Positions 1-8,926 of a stretch of DNA of 64,000 nt are shown in pieces; position 1 is the stretch's first letter; each line of letters opens with the position of its first letter. A program made the translations under genes and the position numbers. Under the pieces are notes generated by a model. The model was given only the letters and a program-made list of their open reading frames with translations, did no database searches and was not told the origin of the DNA. The DNA is from UBA11574 sp963752565 (GTDB lineage: Bacteria; Desulfobacterota; Desulfobacteria; Desulfobacterales; UBA11574): assembly GCA_963752565.1 (NCBI GenBank), contig CAVVZC010000003.1, forward strand, positions 1-64,000, given 5' to 3'.

Positions 1-84
1 GTGCCGAAGGCCGGACTTGAACCGGCACGGGTCTCCCCACTACCCCCTCAAGATAGCGTGTCTACCAAATTCCACCACTTCGGC
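1..84 (-). tRNA. tRNA-Leu (anticodon GAG)
   Basis: On the minus strand the sequence folds as a class II tRNA. The acceptor arm is GCCGAAG (84-78) paired with CTTCGGC (8-2). The D-arm carries GGTAGACAC, the anticodon stem is CTATC/GGTAG around loop TTGAGGG, a variable arm follows, and the T-arm contains GGTTCAAGTCC. The loop gives anticodon GAG, which reads CUC leucine codons. The window edge cuts the 3' end after C74, so whether CCA is encoded cannot be seen. It lies downstream of secG on the same strand, a common SecG-tRNA-Leu arrangement in bacteria. Confidence 0.95.
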
Positions 85-135
85 ATATACACCATAAGAA
101 TCTCATAAAAATGAGTTCAGGAAATTTTAAGGCCC

Positions 136-495
136 TTATTCTGCTTGAGCAGGTTTTGCGGGCTGTGAAGCTTCCGGACTCGGTTGAGGGATTGTCTCCG
201 GTGTCGCCGGCGCAGCCCGTTGCTCTATGGGTGCCTTTTTATCTATCATGATGGAATCTGTCGTACGATGCCCTGAAAGGTAAGCAAGTCCCAAGGAAGT
301 TAACATAAAAACAACGGCTGCCACCGTTGTTAATTTCCCCAAAAATGTTGAAGAGCCGGTACTTCCGAAAAGCGTCTGACTGGAGCCTCCGCCAAAAGCA
401 GCCCCCATATCTGCTCCTTTACCGGTCTGAAGCAGAATAATCAAAATAAGGGCGATACAAACAATCGTGTGTATGATGATTAAAAATGTTGACAT
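136..495 (-). CDS. secG: SecG, preprotein translocase subunit
   Basis: SecG is the small, non-essential subunit of the SecYEG channel in the inner membrane and stimulates protein export. The 119-residue product has the family layout: a hydrophobic helix at about residues 3-23, a glycine-rich cytoplasmic loop with GKGADMGAAFGGGSSQTLFG at about 26-45, and a second helix at about 53-75. A Pro/Ala/Gln-rich tail (about 85-119) is longer than in enterobacterial SecG. No clear Shine-Dalgarno precedes the start; two copies of AAGTTTGATT lie between it and tpiA. It follows tpiA by about 25 bases and probably shares its transcript. The Gap-TpiA-SecG order is common in bacteria. Confidence 0.93.
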   Translation of the reverse strand: MSTFLIIIHTIVCIALILIILLQTGKGADMGAAFGGGSSQTLFGSTGSSTFLGKLTTVAAVVFMLTSLGLAYLSGHRTTDSIMIDKKAPIEQRAAPATPETIPQPSPEASQPAKPAQAE

Positions 496-520
496 AATTT
501 AAGTTTGATTAAGTTTGATT

Positions 521-1276
521 TTAAAATTGAACGATGTTGCTGAATATTTCCGGATCAAGGCTTGCACCGCCTACCAGTGCTCCATCAACATCAGGCATTG
601 CCATAAGTTCCTCGATATTATTCGGTTTAACGCTACCTCCATATAGGATTCTCATGGATTTGGCAAGCATATTTCCGAAATTTGTTTCAAGCGTCGTGCG
701 CAAAAATTTATGAACTTCCTGGGCCTGATCAGCGGTCGCTGTTTTTCCGGTCCCGATGGCCCATACCGGTTCATATGCAATGACCAGTGTTTTTAGATCA
801 TCGTGAGAAAAGCCCTCTAACCCATTTTTTACCTGTTTGTCAAGCACTGAAAAAGTTTCGTTTAATTCCCGTTCTTTTTCAGATTCTCCCACACACATCA
901 CTGGTATTAAATTGTTATTGAGAGATGATTTGACTTTCTTGTTAACAGATTCGTCGGTTTCTCCGAAATATTGACGTCGCTCGGAATGTCCGATAATGAC
1001 ATACCGGCAACCTGCTGAAACAAGCATGGAAGGTGATATCTCACCGGTATATGCACCTTCAGCCTCCCAATAAAGATTCTGTGCGCCCAAAGATATACAC
1101 GTTCCTTTCACCACATCTGAAACCTGTGCCAGTGCAGTAAACGGCGGCGCGATCATTACATCGACATCGACGGACGTCGATACAAGCTTTACAAGATGTT
1201 TTGCCGTTTCAACAGCCTCTGAACACGTTTTAAACATCTTCCAGTTACCGGCAATCAGTGGTCTGCGGTTGTCCAT
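521..1276 (-). CDS. tpiA: Triosephosphate isomerase
   Basis: This enzyme interconverts dihydroxyacetone phosphate and glyceraldehyde 3-phosphate in glycolysis and gluconeogenesis in the cytosol. The 251-residue protein has family-typical length. The catalytic residues are visible: N11 and K13 in GNWKM, H97 in IIGHSERR, and E169 in AYEPVWAIGTGKTA, which leads into the flexible phosphate loop. The C-terminal phosphate site LYGGSVKPNN is at about 211-220. A Shine-Dalgarno (GGAGAT) stands six bases before the ATG. It lies between gap and secG on the same strand, but 368 bases of repeat-filled DNA separate it from gap, so it may have its own promoter. Confidence 0.97.
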   Translation of the reverse strand: MDNRRPLIAGNWKMFKTCSEAVETAKHLVKLVSTSVDVDVMIAPPFTALAQVSDVVKGTCISLGAQNLYWEAEGAYTGEISPSMLVSAGCRYVIIGHSERRQYFGETDESVNKKVKSSLNNNLIPVMCVGESEKERELNETFSVLDKQVKNGLEGFSHDDLKTLVIAYEPVWAIGTGKTATADQAQEVHKFLRTTLETNFGNMLAKSMRILYGGSVKPNNIEELMAMPDVDGALVGGASLDPEIFSNIVQF

Positions 1277-1326
1277 GTACTTATCTCCATTCTGATGATA
1301 TCTTTTATTAAGTCATAAAAAACCTG

Positions 1327-1400
1327 GTCCTCCCCCGCAATGCGGGATCTTCGATAGACCAACCTGTCCCGCATCGCGGGAGTCAGAGATAGACGGCTCT
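1327..1400. repeat. Two tandem GC-rich palindromes
   Basis: CCCGCAATGCGGG (1334-1346) and TCCCGCATCGCGGGA (1367-1381) are near-perfect palindromes. Each is followed by a similar tail ending in GATAGAC, so the two form an imperfect direct repeat of about 33 bases. They stand out in AT-rich DNA upstream of tpiA. A related CCCGC/GCGGG motif occurs at about 62048. Function is unknown; they could fold as hairpins in a gap-tpiA readthrough transcript. Confidence 0.6.
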
Positions 1401-1420
1401 GTCTTGGATTTTTGTGTCTA

Positions 1421-1570
1421 AAATAACAAATTCCAAGCACCAAATTTTAAATAAATCTCAAATTCCAATATTCAATGACCAAAACCTTCCAACGCGAGAC
1501 ATTGTTTGAATTTTCGAATTTCGGTCATTGGAAATTGTTTGATATTTGTGATTTGATATTTGTAATTTTA
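1421..1570. repeat. AT-rich dispersed repeat, family 1, copy 1
   Basis: One of four related intergenic sequences in this window (others at 12866-13032, 33700-33870 and 59101-59270). One end reads TTCCAAGCACCAAATTT, the middle has AATGACCAAAAC and later GGTCATTGGAAATTG, and the far end is rich in GATATTTGTGATTTG. The ATGACC and GGTCAT halves are inverted, so the whole can fold into a long imperfect hairpin. No coding potential is seen. It fills the tpiA-gap gap. Confidence 0.75.
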
Positions 1571-1644
1571 ATAATTCAATAAACTTTCAACAAAGCAAAT
1601 CCCCTCTGGGGAAAACCAAAGATTGGTTCATTGAGCCAGGATTT

Positions 1645-2649
1645 TTACAATTGTGCCGCAATCATCGCCGCCAGATCGACCATCCTGTTTGAATATCCGG
1701 TCTCATTGTCGTACCAGGACAGGATCTTGACCATGTTGTCCACGACATACGTTGTCGGTCCATCGACTATTGAAGATAAAGTTGATCCATTATAATCGGA
1801 GGACACCAGCGGAAGCTCACTATATCCAAGAAAACCGGCAAGTGATTTTTCCGAGGCCTCTTTCAGGGCTGAATTTACATCAGTAACCGCAACCCCTGTT
1901 TTTTCTAAACTTGCAACGAAGTCGACGATAGATACATTTGGTGTGGGGACGCGAATGGCAAGGCCATTGAGTTTTCCGGAAAGTTCAGGCAGCACCAGAG
2001 CCACAGCCTTGGCTGCGCCTGTGGTCGTCGGAATCATGTTCATGGCAGCTGCTCGGGCCCTCCGAAGGTCCTTATGAGGGAAATCGAGTAGCCGCTGGTC
2101 GCCCGTGTAAGAATGTATGGTTGTCATTAAGCCGCTTCTAATCCCGAAGTTTTCCAAAAGCACCTTGGCAATCGGTGCGAGACAGTTCGTCGTACAAGAG
2201 GCGTTTGATATGATATTGTGATTTCTGGGGTCATACTGATTTGAGTTGACACCCATGACAATGGTAATATCCGGTTTCTGTGCAGGTGCAGATATGATCA
2301 CCTTCCGTGCACCGGCGGTAAGATGTTTTGAAGCGGTTTCATGGTCTCTAAAAAGGCCGGTGCATTCCGCAACAATTTCCACATTATAATCTTTCCAGGC
2401 AAGGGCGGCGGGATCTTTTATAGATGTCACTGCAACCGACCTTCCACCAACTTCTATTGAGTCTTCTTTTGCAATGACTTCCATCTCCAGACGGCCGTGA
2501 ACAGAATCGTAAGCAAGAAGATGGGCCATTGTGGCTGAATCCATGAGATCATTAATGGCCACAACTTCAAGTTCAGCGTGATTGATTAAAGCCCTAAAAA
2601 CAAGGCGTCCTATTCTCCCAAAACCGTTTATACCTAATTTTACGCTCAT
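1645..2649 (-). CDS. gap: Glyceraldehyde-3-phosphate dehydrogenase (type I)
   Basis: It catalyses the phosphorylating, NAD-linked oxidation of glyceraldehyde 3-phosphate to 1,3-bisphosphoglycerate. The 334 residues match the family. NGFGRIGR at about 8-15 is the dinucleotide-binding turn, and D34 after the beta strand favours NAD over NADP. SNASCTTNCLAP contains the nucleophile C152, H179 lies in TTIHSYTGDQ, and the C-terminal WYDNETGYSNRM motif is present. A strong Shine-Dalgarno GGGGGAG precedes the ATG. It follows the EIIA gene by 24 bases on the same strand, so it may be co-transcribed with the rpoN-rapZ run. Confidence 0.97.
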   Translation of the reverse strand: MSVKLGINGFGRIGRLVFRALINHAELEVVAINDLMDSATMAHLLAYDSVHGRLEMEVIAKEDSIEVGGRSVAVTSIKDPAALAWKDYNVEIVAECTGLFRDHETASKHLTAGARKVIISAPAQKPDITIVMGVNSNQYDPRNHNIISNASCTTNCLAPIAKVLLENFGIRSGLMTTIHSYTGDQRLLDFPHKDLRRARAAAMNMIPTTTGAAKAVALVLPELSGKLNGLAIRVPTPNVSIVDFVASLEKTGVAVTDVNSALKEASEKSLAGFLGYSELPLVSSDYNGSTLSSIVDGPTTYVVDNMVKILSWYDNETGYSNRMVDLAAMIAAQL

Positions 2650-2673
2650 ATTGTCTCCCCCAAGTTTTCCGGT

Positions 2674-3090
2674 TTATTCCCGTTTATTTCCTTTTAAAAT
2701 TCCGCTAGCAAGTGAAATACTTTTTTTCCCAAACGCTTCAAGATGTTCAGCGACGTCGCAAAGATCCATTTCTTTTTTTTGAAAGTCTGCGGCTTTAACC
2801 AGAATAGGAAGATTAACGCCGGATATGACTTCCACTTTTCCTTCCTCAAGAAATGAATAGCTCAAGTTGGAAGGTGTTCCGCCAAACATATCTGTAAGGA
2901 TTAGAACACCTTTATTACGGTCAACCTCTTTAATTCCGTTAGAAATTTTTTTGCGCAGTTTGTCTACATTTTCTTTCAGATTTATGGAAACGGAGACCAT
3001 GGTATCGGGTCGAGTTCCGAGAATGAATTCAGCAGCATCAATAAGCGCATCTCCAAGCTGACTGTGTGTTACGATAACGATACCTATCAT
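2674..3090 (-). CDS. PTS EIIA component, mannose family
   Basis: A single-domain EIIA-Man-type phosphocarrier of 138 residues. H9 in VIVTHSQLGDAL is the expected phosphorylated histidine, and D67 in ILTDMFGGTPSN is the conserved aspartate of this fold. The start at 3090 is chosen because AAGGAG stands just upstream; an earlier in-frame ATG at 3117 would overlap the end of rapZ and lacks a better site. No EIIB or EIIC gene is in the window. Next to rapZ and ptsN it is therefore more likely a regulatory PTS element than part of a sugar transporter. That role is inferred from context. Confidence 0.88.
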   Translation of the reverse strand: MIGIVIVTHSQLGDALIDAAEFILGTRPDTMVSVSINLKENVDKLRKKISNGIKEVDRNKGVLILTDMFGGTPSNLSYSFLEEGKVEVISGVNLPILVKAADFQKKEMDLCDVAEHLEAFGKKSISLASGILKGNKRE

Positions 3091-3100
3091 AATGCTCCTT

Positions 3101-3964
3101 CTAAAGATCAATATCACGATGTGTGACCATGATCTTTCTGTCTGGTTTTTTTATATGTTTTGATATAGCTTCGGCAATCACCACTGATCGATGCCTGCCT
3201 CCGGTACAACCGACTCCAATGGTTAAATAAGCTTTGCCTTCCTTTTCATACAATGGAATTAAATAGTCAAGGAAATCCAGATATTTTTTTAAAAACGTTC
3301 GGGTGTCGTCGTTGTTTAAAACATAGTTCTGAACTTTTTTGGATTTTCCGTCCAGCGCTTTCAGATCAGGGACAAAATGTGGATTTAATAAAAAACGAAC
3401 ATCCATGATGAGGCTGGCATCAGAAGGGACGCCATACTTAAAACCGAATGACAGTATATTTATACTCATCGGAGCAAAATCTTTGCTCTGTAAAGCGATA
3501 TTTCGGATAACAGACTTCAGCTTGTGGACATTGTAATGAGAGGTATTAATAATTTTATCGGCAGCGGTTTTAAGCTTTGTTAACTGCTCCTGCTCTTTAC
3601 GGATTCCCTCTAAAAGACTTTTGTCTTGGGACAGGGGGTGATGTCTACGTGTCTGACTGTAACGCTTTAATAGAATGTTTTCGTCAGCCTCGAGGAAAAG
3701 GATTTTTAGTTTATATCCTTTCTTTTTAAGAGACTCAAAGATTGATGGATACATGGAAAGAAAGCCTTTCTCTCGCAGATCCATCACAAATGCCAGTCCA
3801 TCGATTTCCGAATCGCTCTCAATCGGTAGTTCCACAAATTTTGGGAGAAGTGCTACCGGCATGTTGTCGACACAATAGAAACCCGTGTCTTCCAATGCTG
3901 CAATTGCACAACTCTTACCCGAGCCAGAAAGCCCTGTAATAATAAATATGTTTAATTTTTTCAC
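3101..3964 (-). CDS. rapZ: RapZ/YvcJ-family nucleotide-binding RNase adapter
   Basis: RapZ-family proteins bind nucleotides. In E. coli RapZ guides RNase E to the GlmZ small RNA and so controls glucosamine-6-phosphate synthase. The 287-residue protein has Walker A GLSGSGKS at 11-18, the conserved EDTGFYCVDNMP at about 25-36, and the C-terminal GVGCTGGRHRSVVIAE motif. It sits between ptsN and the EIIA gene, the usual rpoN-cluster position. Whether an RNA target like GlmZ exists in this organism cannot be judged here. Confidence 0.95.
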   Translation of the reverse strand: MKKLNIFIITGLSGSGKSCAIAALEDTGFYCVDNMPVALLPKFVELPIESDSEIDGLAFVMDLREKGFLSMYPSIFESLKKKGYKLKILFLEADENILLKRYSQTRRHHPLSQDKSLLEGIRKEQEQLTKLKTAADKIINTSHYNVHKLKSVIRNIALQSKDFAPMSINILSFGFKYGVPSDASLIMDVRFLLNPHFVPDLKALDGKSKKVQNYVLNNDDTRTFLKKYLDFLDYLIPLYEKEGKAYLTIGVGCTGGRHRSVVIAEAISKHIKKPDRKIMVTHRDIDL

Positions 3965-3983
3965 TTTTAATCAAGGGTTGAGT

Positions 3984-4445
3984 TTAAAATTCTTCTTCCT
4001 CCTCTTCTTTAATAATTGAATAAATCTCATCTCTGTTAGTCGCACGTAACAGTTTTTCTTTGAATGGGTCATTTTTTAAAATTCTCGATATTCGTGCGAG
4101 AAGCTTTAAATGAAGGCCGGTTGAATTTTCCGGAGTGATTAGAAGAAAAAAAATATGGGCGGGAAGGCCGTCCATAGAATCAAAATCGACGCCCTTTCGG
4201 CTGAGGCCAAAACCGAGAATCAGTGATTTAAGATCCTTCACTTTGCCGTGAGGGATTCCAATGCCTTCACCGATGCCGGTGCTACCGAGCCGTTCCCGTT
4301 CCAGCAGCACTTTTACGAGATCTTCATGGCTTACACCTGAAATATTGGCCACAGGAATGACAAGTTCTTCGAGGACTCCTTTTTTATCAACGGCTTTCAA
4401 ATCAGCAAGAATTGCTTCTTTGGGCAAAACATCAAGAATCTTCAT
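3984..4445 (-). CDS. ptsN: PtsN, nitrogen-PTS EIIA regulatory protein
   Basis: EIIA-Ntr is a phosphorelay output protein linked to nitrogen and potassium control. The 153-residue chain carries H66 in GIGEGIGIPHGKVKDLK, the usual phosphorylation site, and ends in an acidic tail. It lies 19 bases before rapZ and 112 bases after hpf on the same strand. The short gap to hpf holds only AT-rich sequence. Confidence 0.94.
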   Translation of the reverse strand: MKILDVLPKEAILADLKAVDKKGVLEELVIPVANISGVSHEDLVKVLLERERLGSTGIGEGIGIPHGKVKDLKSLILGFGLSRKGVDFDSMDGLPAHIFFLLITPENSTGLHLKLLARISRILKNDPFKEKLLRATNRDEIYSIIKEEEEEEF

Positions 4446-4557
4446 TTCATTTTCACCGATAATTTATCAGCTGTTTTTGGCCATCATCAAGTTTGTCGGA
4501 GATGCAAGTAGTGTGAAGTGAAATTCTACTTAAAATTCGATATTCAAGATTCAAGTA

Positions 4558-5091
4558 TTAGCTTCTGGGTTGAATCAGACCGTAGTTACCGTCTTTGCGC
4601 CGATATAGAACATTGACCCGATTGCTTCTGGCATCTGTAAAAACAAGAAAATTATCCTTTACAAGGCTCATCTGCATAATCGCTTCTTCCACATCCATTG
4701 GCTTATATTCAATATTTCTAACGATGACATGTCGTGTGGCCTCATCTTCCATAAAAGATGTGTCTTCAACAATATTTTCCTTTGTATTGGATTTCGATCC
4801 GCTCCGATATTTCCTTATTTTTTCTTTGTTTTTCTTTATTTGTTTTTCAAGTTTGTCCAGGGCAATATCTATGGCTGAATACATATCGTCTGTTACCTCT
4901 TTGCCATAAATGTTTAGCCTGTCACCGATGATGTTGATTTCAGCCATATGGCGAAATTTTTCGACTGAAAGGACAACATTTGCTTCAGCAGGGTTGTATA
5001 AATATTTGTCAAATCGATCCAGTTTTTCTCCGACGTATGATTTTAAATTTTCAGAAGGATCAATATTTTTAAATGTCACCGATGTTTGCAT
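4558..5091 (-). CDS. hpf: Ribosome hibernation promoting factor, long form
   Basis: HPF binds the 30S decoding region and inactivates ribosomes in stationary phase. The 177-residue length shows the long type: an N-terminal HPF/YfiA domain (about 1-100) and a C-terminal dimerisation domain (about 120-175) containing IVRNIEYKPMDVEEAIMQM. Long HPF alone can drive 100S dimers. A GGGGGG stretch upstream of the ATG can act as ribosome-binding site. It is 13 bases downstream of rpoN, the classic rpoN-hpf order. Confidence 0.93.
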   Translation of the reverse strand: MQTSVTFKNIDPSENLKSYVGEKLDRFDKYLYNPAEANVVLSVEKFRHMAEINIIGDRLNIYGKEVTDDMYSAIDIALDKLEKQIKKNKEKIRKYRSGSKSNTKENIVEDTSFMEDEATRHVIVRNIEYKPMDVEEAIMQMSLVKDNFLVFTDARSNRVNVLYRRKDGNYGLIQPRS

Positions 5092-5104
5092 GCGTAAAAC
5101 CCCC

Positions 5105-6541
5105 CTAGAATTCTTTGCGTTTGTTCGATGGTAATACTTTCATCATTTCACGATATTTGGCTACGGTTCTTCGAGCAATACTAATATTTGACTCCTTTAG
5201 AAGTCTCGAAATTTTATCATCGCTGTATGGTTTTTTGGGATTTTCACTCTCAATAATCTGTCTTATCTTTTCTTGAACACTGGCAGAGGCGATAGCTTCG
5301 CCATGGACTCGCTGGATAGAACTGTTAAAAAAATATTTCAATTCGAAAATACCACGCGGTGTATGGACATATTTGTTGGTTGTTACCCTGCTGATGGTCG
5401 ATTCGTGCATTCCGATGTCTTCCGCAACATCTCTCAATACCATGGGTTTCAAGTATGCGATGCCCTTTTTAAAAAAACTTCGCTGAAACTTCAGTATACT
5501 TTCCATCACTTTGTAAATGGTTTTCTGACGTTGATGAATACTTCGGATGAGCCATGTGGCGGATCGCATCTTTTCTTGAATATATTCCTTTGCATCATCG
5601 GAAAAGGTTCCGCCTTCCTTGAAGGCATTTTTATAAAAATTGTTAACGTGTAGTCTTGGCATCCCATCATCGTTGACCAGTATTACAAACTCATTTCCCA
5701 GTTTTTCGACAAAAACGTCGGGATTAATGTATTGGGCTTCTTCTTCGGCAAATTCCCTGCCGGGCCTTGGCTCTAAACTTTTGATCACTTTTACAGCAAT
5801 AATGACATCTTCGATGCTTACTTTTAGAGATTTTGTTATGGCCCTATAGTTTTTATTTTCAAGATGATTGAGATGGTTTTCGATAATTTTGATCACAATG
5901 GAATCGTCGAGATTAAAATGCCTTGCCTGTATGAGCAGACATTCCCTTAGGTCTCTTGCGCACACACCCGTAGGATCAAATGTTTGCATTAGGGCTAAAA
6001 CTTGTTCAATCTTGTCAGGATCAGAACCGCTCATAGCGGTGAGATTTTCGATGGACGCATCCAGAAAACCATCTTCATTTAGATTGCCGACGATAAGACT
6101 TCCTATTTTTTCTTCCTCTTCCGTTGGAGATGTCATAAGAAGTTGCCAAAGCAAATGATCACGCAGAGATTCCTTGCGTGCTATAAAAGATTCGAAATCT
6201 GGTGAATCTTTTCTTTCGACCTCGAAATGGGTTCTGCCCGAAGAACTGTATTCATTGATATAATTGTTCCAGTCGATATCATCACGGATCTTTTCCTGTA
6301 TCGTGACCTCTTCTGTTGAGGATGAGTCGGTAGATGCTTTATCAGGCTGTTCATCCGGAGATTCTTCAACTGCAACTTCATGGATTTCCTCTTCCAGTGT
6401 CGGATTTTCTTCGAGCTCTTTTCGAATTGTATTCAAAAGCTCAATTCTTGACAGCTGCAGAAGCTTGATTGCCATCTGAAGCTGAGGGGTCATGATCAGC
6501 TGCTGAGTTAATTTCAACTGTTGTCGTAGTTCAAGGGCCAT
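5105..6541 (-). CDS. rpoN: RNA polymerase sigma-54 factor
   Basis: Sigma-54 directs transcription from -24/-12 promoters with AAA+ activators. The 478-residue protein starts with the glutamine/leucine-rich region I (LRQQLKLTQQLIMTPQLQMA), followed by an acidic region II at about 45-90. It has the central core-binding domain and a helix-turn-helix region containing MHESTISRVTTNKYVHTPRG. The RpoN box ARRTVAKYRE, which contacts the -24 element, is at 456-465. It starts one base after the lptB stop, so the genes are probably translationally coupled. Confidence 0.97.
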   Translation of the reverse strand: MALELRQQLKLTQQLIMTPQLQMAIKLLQLSRIELLNTIRKELEENPTLEEEIHEVAVEESPDEQPDKASTDSSSTEEVTIQEKIRDDIDWNNYINEYSSSGRTHFEVERKDSPDFESFIARKESLRDHLLWQLLMTSPTEEEEKIGSLIVGNLNEDGFLDASIENLTAMSGSDPDKIEQVLALMQTFDPTGVCARDLRECLLIQARHFNLDDSIVIKIIENHLNHLENKNYRAITKSLKVSIEDVIIAVKVIKSLEPRPGREFAEEEAQYINPDVFVEKLGNEFVILVNDDGMPRLHVNNFYKNAFKEGGTFSDDAKEYIQEKMRSATWLIRSIHQRQKTIYKVMESILKFQRSFFKKGIAYLKPMVLRDVAEDIGMHESTISRVTTNKYVHTPRGIFELKYFFNSSIQRVHGEAIASASVQEKIRQIIESENPKKPYSDDKISRLLKESNISIARRTVAKYREMMKVLPSNKRKEF

Positions 6542-6542
6542 T

Positions 6543-7265
6543 TTATAATTTAAACTCGTCTCCTAAGTATATCCGCCGGGCGGTTTTGCTTGATACAATC
6601 TTTTCCGGAGGTCCGGATTCGATAATCTTTCCGTCATTTAATATATACGCTTTGTCACAGGCTTCAAGTGTTTCTCTCACATTATGATCAGAGATAAGAA
6701 TACCTATACCTCTATTTTTAAGATGCTCGATGATGTTTTTGATGTCGATTACGGCCAATGGGTCTATGCCCGCAAAAGGTTCATCAAGAAGAATAAATGA
6801 AGGATTTGTGGCCAGTGCGCGTGTAATTTCGAGCCGCCGCCTTTCCCCACCTGAGAGTAGATTGGCCTTTTGGTTCATCAGATGTTTTATTCCGAGTTCA
6901 TTTAGGAGCATATCTGTCCGTTCTTCCTGCTCTAACTTAGAAATAGACAACGTTTCAAGAATTGCCATAATATTTTGTTTAACAGTCAGTTTTTTAAATA
7001 CCGACGTCTCTTGAGGAAGATATCCGACGCCCTTGCGTGCTCTCAGATACATAGGATACGTCGTTATGTCTTCATCATCAAGAAATACGTGTCCTTTATC
7101 GGGCTTTATCATTCCAATGATCATATAAAAGGTCGTGGTTTTGCCCGCGCCGTTTGGGCCGAGGAGGCCAACAACACGGTTGTTTTTTATTTTCATGTTA
7201 ACGGAATTTACCACCTGTTTCCCATTATATGTTTTGACCAGATTTTCAAGAGATAATGTTGCCAA
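6543..7265 (-). CDS. lptB: LptB, LPS export ABC ATPase
   Basis: This is the cytoplasmic ATPase of the LptB2FG complex that extracts lipopolysaccharide from the inner membrane. The 240 residues include Walker A GPNGAGKT (36-43), signature LSGGERRR (137-144), Walker B ILLDEP (158-163) and a switch histidine in LISDHNVRET. The stop is followed after one base by the rpoN start, and the lptA stop abuts its own start. This lptA-lptB-rpoN junction is conserved in proteobacteria and separates it from amino-acid transporter ATPases. Confidence 0.95.
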   Translation of the reverse strand: MATLSLENLVKTYNGKQVVNSVNMKIKNNRVVGLLGPNGAGKTTTFYMIIGMIKPDKGHVFLDDEDITTYPMYLRARKGVGYLPQETSVFKKLTVKQNIMAILETLSISKLEQEERTDMLLNELGIKHLMNQKANLLSGGERRRLEITRALATNPSFILLDEPFAGIDPLAVIDIKNIIEHLKNRGIGILISDHNVRETLEACDKAYILNDGKIIESGPPEKIVSSKTARRIYLGDEFKL

Positions 7266-7847
7266 TTATTTTTTACCCTTTTGCCCCGAATAAAAAACCG
7301 CCTCCACTCGTTTTTTATTTCCACTTTCAACGCTAATGCGCCCGTCTATTCTGTAAAATGTTATTTTTTCTCCAGAAATAGAATCATTCTCACTTATGAT
7401 CTTTGAGTTATTTCCCGACAAAACAAGCACCATGGTTTCTGTATTGTATACGGCCTCTTGGGCAGTTGCAACCCTGTTGTCAAATTTTATTTCAACGTTC
7501 CCCTTGGCAACGATTTTTTGTATCGATTCATCACTCACAGAAAGGGACCCTTTATTCGCAATATTTTTTTTATAAAAAATTTTGAGCCTATCTGAGGTAA
7601 TAACGCTTTCTTCCTGGGTTGCCTTTACATGCCCCATAAATTCGGCATATCCGGCCTTGTTGTCAAAGATCAGCTTGTCTGATGTAATATGAATGGCTCC
7701 GTTTCCCCCGGGACTTATTTTTTTCGGATTGCGCGACGTATCGTTAGCATACGCCACATGCATTACAAAGCATGAGATAAGCAATAAAAGCACGGTCCAA
7801 TATCGCAACGTTTTGAAATAATTTTGATTAAAGTGTGAATTGCTCAC
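7266..7847 (-). CDS. lptA: LptA, periplasmic LPS bridge protein
   Basis: LptA forms the periplasmic bridge that carries LPS from LptC to LptD. The 193-residue product has a hydrophobic signal (about 14-34), then the OstA-like beta-jellyroll region starting near GGNGAIHITSDKL with repeats such as VIAKGNVEI-type strands. It overlaps the end of lptC by 20 bases and abuts lptB. Identification rests on fold pattern and gene order more than on motifs, because LptA is poorly conserved. Confidence 0.9.
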   Translation of the reverse strand: MSNSHFNQNYFKTLRYWTVLLLLISCFVMHVAYANDTSRNPKKISPGGNGAIHITSDKLIFDNKAGYAEFMGHVKATQEESVITSDRLKIFYKKNIANKGSLSVSDESIQKIVAKGNVEIKFDNRVATAQEAVYNTETMVLVLSGNNSKIISENDSISGEKITFYRIDGRISVESGNKKRVEAVFYSGQKGKK

Positions 7848-8412
7848 TAAAAGTTCCTTTTACTCTTCCTTCAAACAACGCCGTATTGGTGTTTAAATTT
7901 AATGACATGGAATCAGCAACAAGCTCAAATGAATTCCCTGTAATGTTAACCGGAACTTTTGAAATAATGATTCGCTTGTCATGGTTGTAATGTAAGTTTT
8001 CACATCTTAGTTGGTAATCTTTATTTCTTACAACAACATTACCGTATATTTCCATGTTGTTAGAATCAGTTTTCAAAATTCCTTGATTTGCTGTTATATA
8101 AACCCTGGTTTCATCTTTAAGATAAAATGTCACAGACAGATCCTTGAAAATTGCCTGGCTATTTTTATCCATATAATCTGCAGAGGCAGCGTCCAGACTC
8201 CATTCTTTTCTTCCATTTCGGGTAGCGGTTTGATGCGCCTTTCCAATGGAGATATTTGCTTTGCTTCGACCGATGGAAACAGAGATGTCATTTTTTTCTA
8301 AAACATGGCGATATTGCAAAAAAACTGTTAAAATGACACCAAATGTCAAAAAAATCAAAGAAATCAGAAAAAATTTTAACTTTTTCTGATACGTGTTTTT
8401 TATGAATTTCAT
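7828..8412 (-). CDS. lptC: LptC, LPS export membrane protein
   Basis: LptC is an inner-membrane protein with one N-terminal helix and a periplasmic LPS-binding jellyroll that passes LPS to LptA. The 194 residues show a helix at about 13-33 followed by a beta-rich domain with YITANQGILKTDSNNMEIYGN and RCENLHYNHDKRII, typical of LptC/OstA folds. It overlaps lptA and lies one base after kdsC, so kdsC-lptC-lptA-lptB-rpoN reads as one operon. Confidence 0.88.
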   Translation of the reverse strand: MKFIKNTYQKKLKFFLISLIFLTFGVILTVFLQYRHVLEKNDISVSIGRSKANISIGKAHQTATRNGRKEWSLDAASADYMDKNSQAIFKDLSVTFYLKDETRVYITANQGILKTDSNNMEIYGNVVVRNKDYQLRCENLHYNHDKRIIISKVPVNITGNSFELVADSMSLNLNTNTALFEGRVKGTFSEQFTL

Positions 8413-8413
8413 G

Positions 8414-8926
8414 CTAAAAACGTTCCAGAATATTTTTCCATAGACCTTTAGCTTTTAATATCGCCTCACAAGCTTCTCTAACAGCCCCGTACCCACCTTT
8501 GGCAGATGTTACCATATCCGCATTGTCAAGGATCGTTTTATGCGCATCTTCGACGGCAATTGAGAGTCCTATTCTTTTCATCAACGCAAGATCAGGCAGA
8601 TCATCGCCGATAAAGGCAACTTCTTCAGCAGACACGCCGGTTTGATCCAACAGCGCATCAAGCACATCGATCTTATTACCGATACCATCGTAAATAATGT
8701 TAATACCAAGATCTTTACATCGGCTATAAAGCGCATTCGAGCGTCTGCCGGTTACGATGCCTATGTGAATTCCCGCCTCCATAAGGAGTCTGATGCCGAG
8801 GCCGTCCTTTACGTTAAAGACTTTTGTCTCTGCGCCGTTATCGTTATAAATTATTCCGCCGTCAGTGAGTACGCCATCAACATCAAGAAGAAGGAGTTTG
8901 ATCCTTTTTAGTTTGCTTAAAACCAT
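8414..8926 (-). CDS. kdsC: KdsC, 3-deoxy-D-manno-octulosonate 8-phosphate phosphatase
   Basis: KdsC removes phosphate from Kdo 8-phosphate in LPS core synthesis. It is a small C0-type HAD phosphatase of 170 residues. D15 and D17 lie in LLDVDGVLTDGG, the nucleophile motif, and the acidic motif GDDLPDLALM lies further on. It begins the tightly packed kdsC-lptC-lptA-lptB-rpoN run; a 172-base gap separates it from kdsA. Confidence 0.94.
   Translation of the reverse strand: MVLSKLKRIKLLLLDVDGVLTDGGIIYNDNGAETKVFNVKDGLGIRLLMEAGIHIGIVTGRRSNALYSRCKDLGINIIYDGIGNKIDVLDALLDQTGVSAEEVAFIGDDLPDLALMKRIGLSIAVEDAHKTILDNADMVTSAKGGYGAVREACEAILKAKGLWKNILERF

Noticed and set aside
1255..1443. 62-codon minus-strand frame upstream of tpiA
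   Set aside because: It overlaps the tpiA start and consists of palindromic and repeat DNA. No coding signature is seen.
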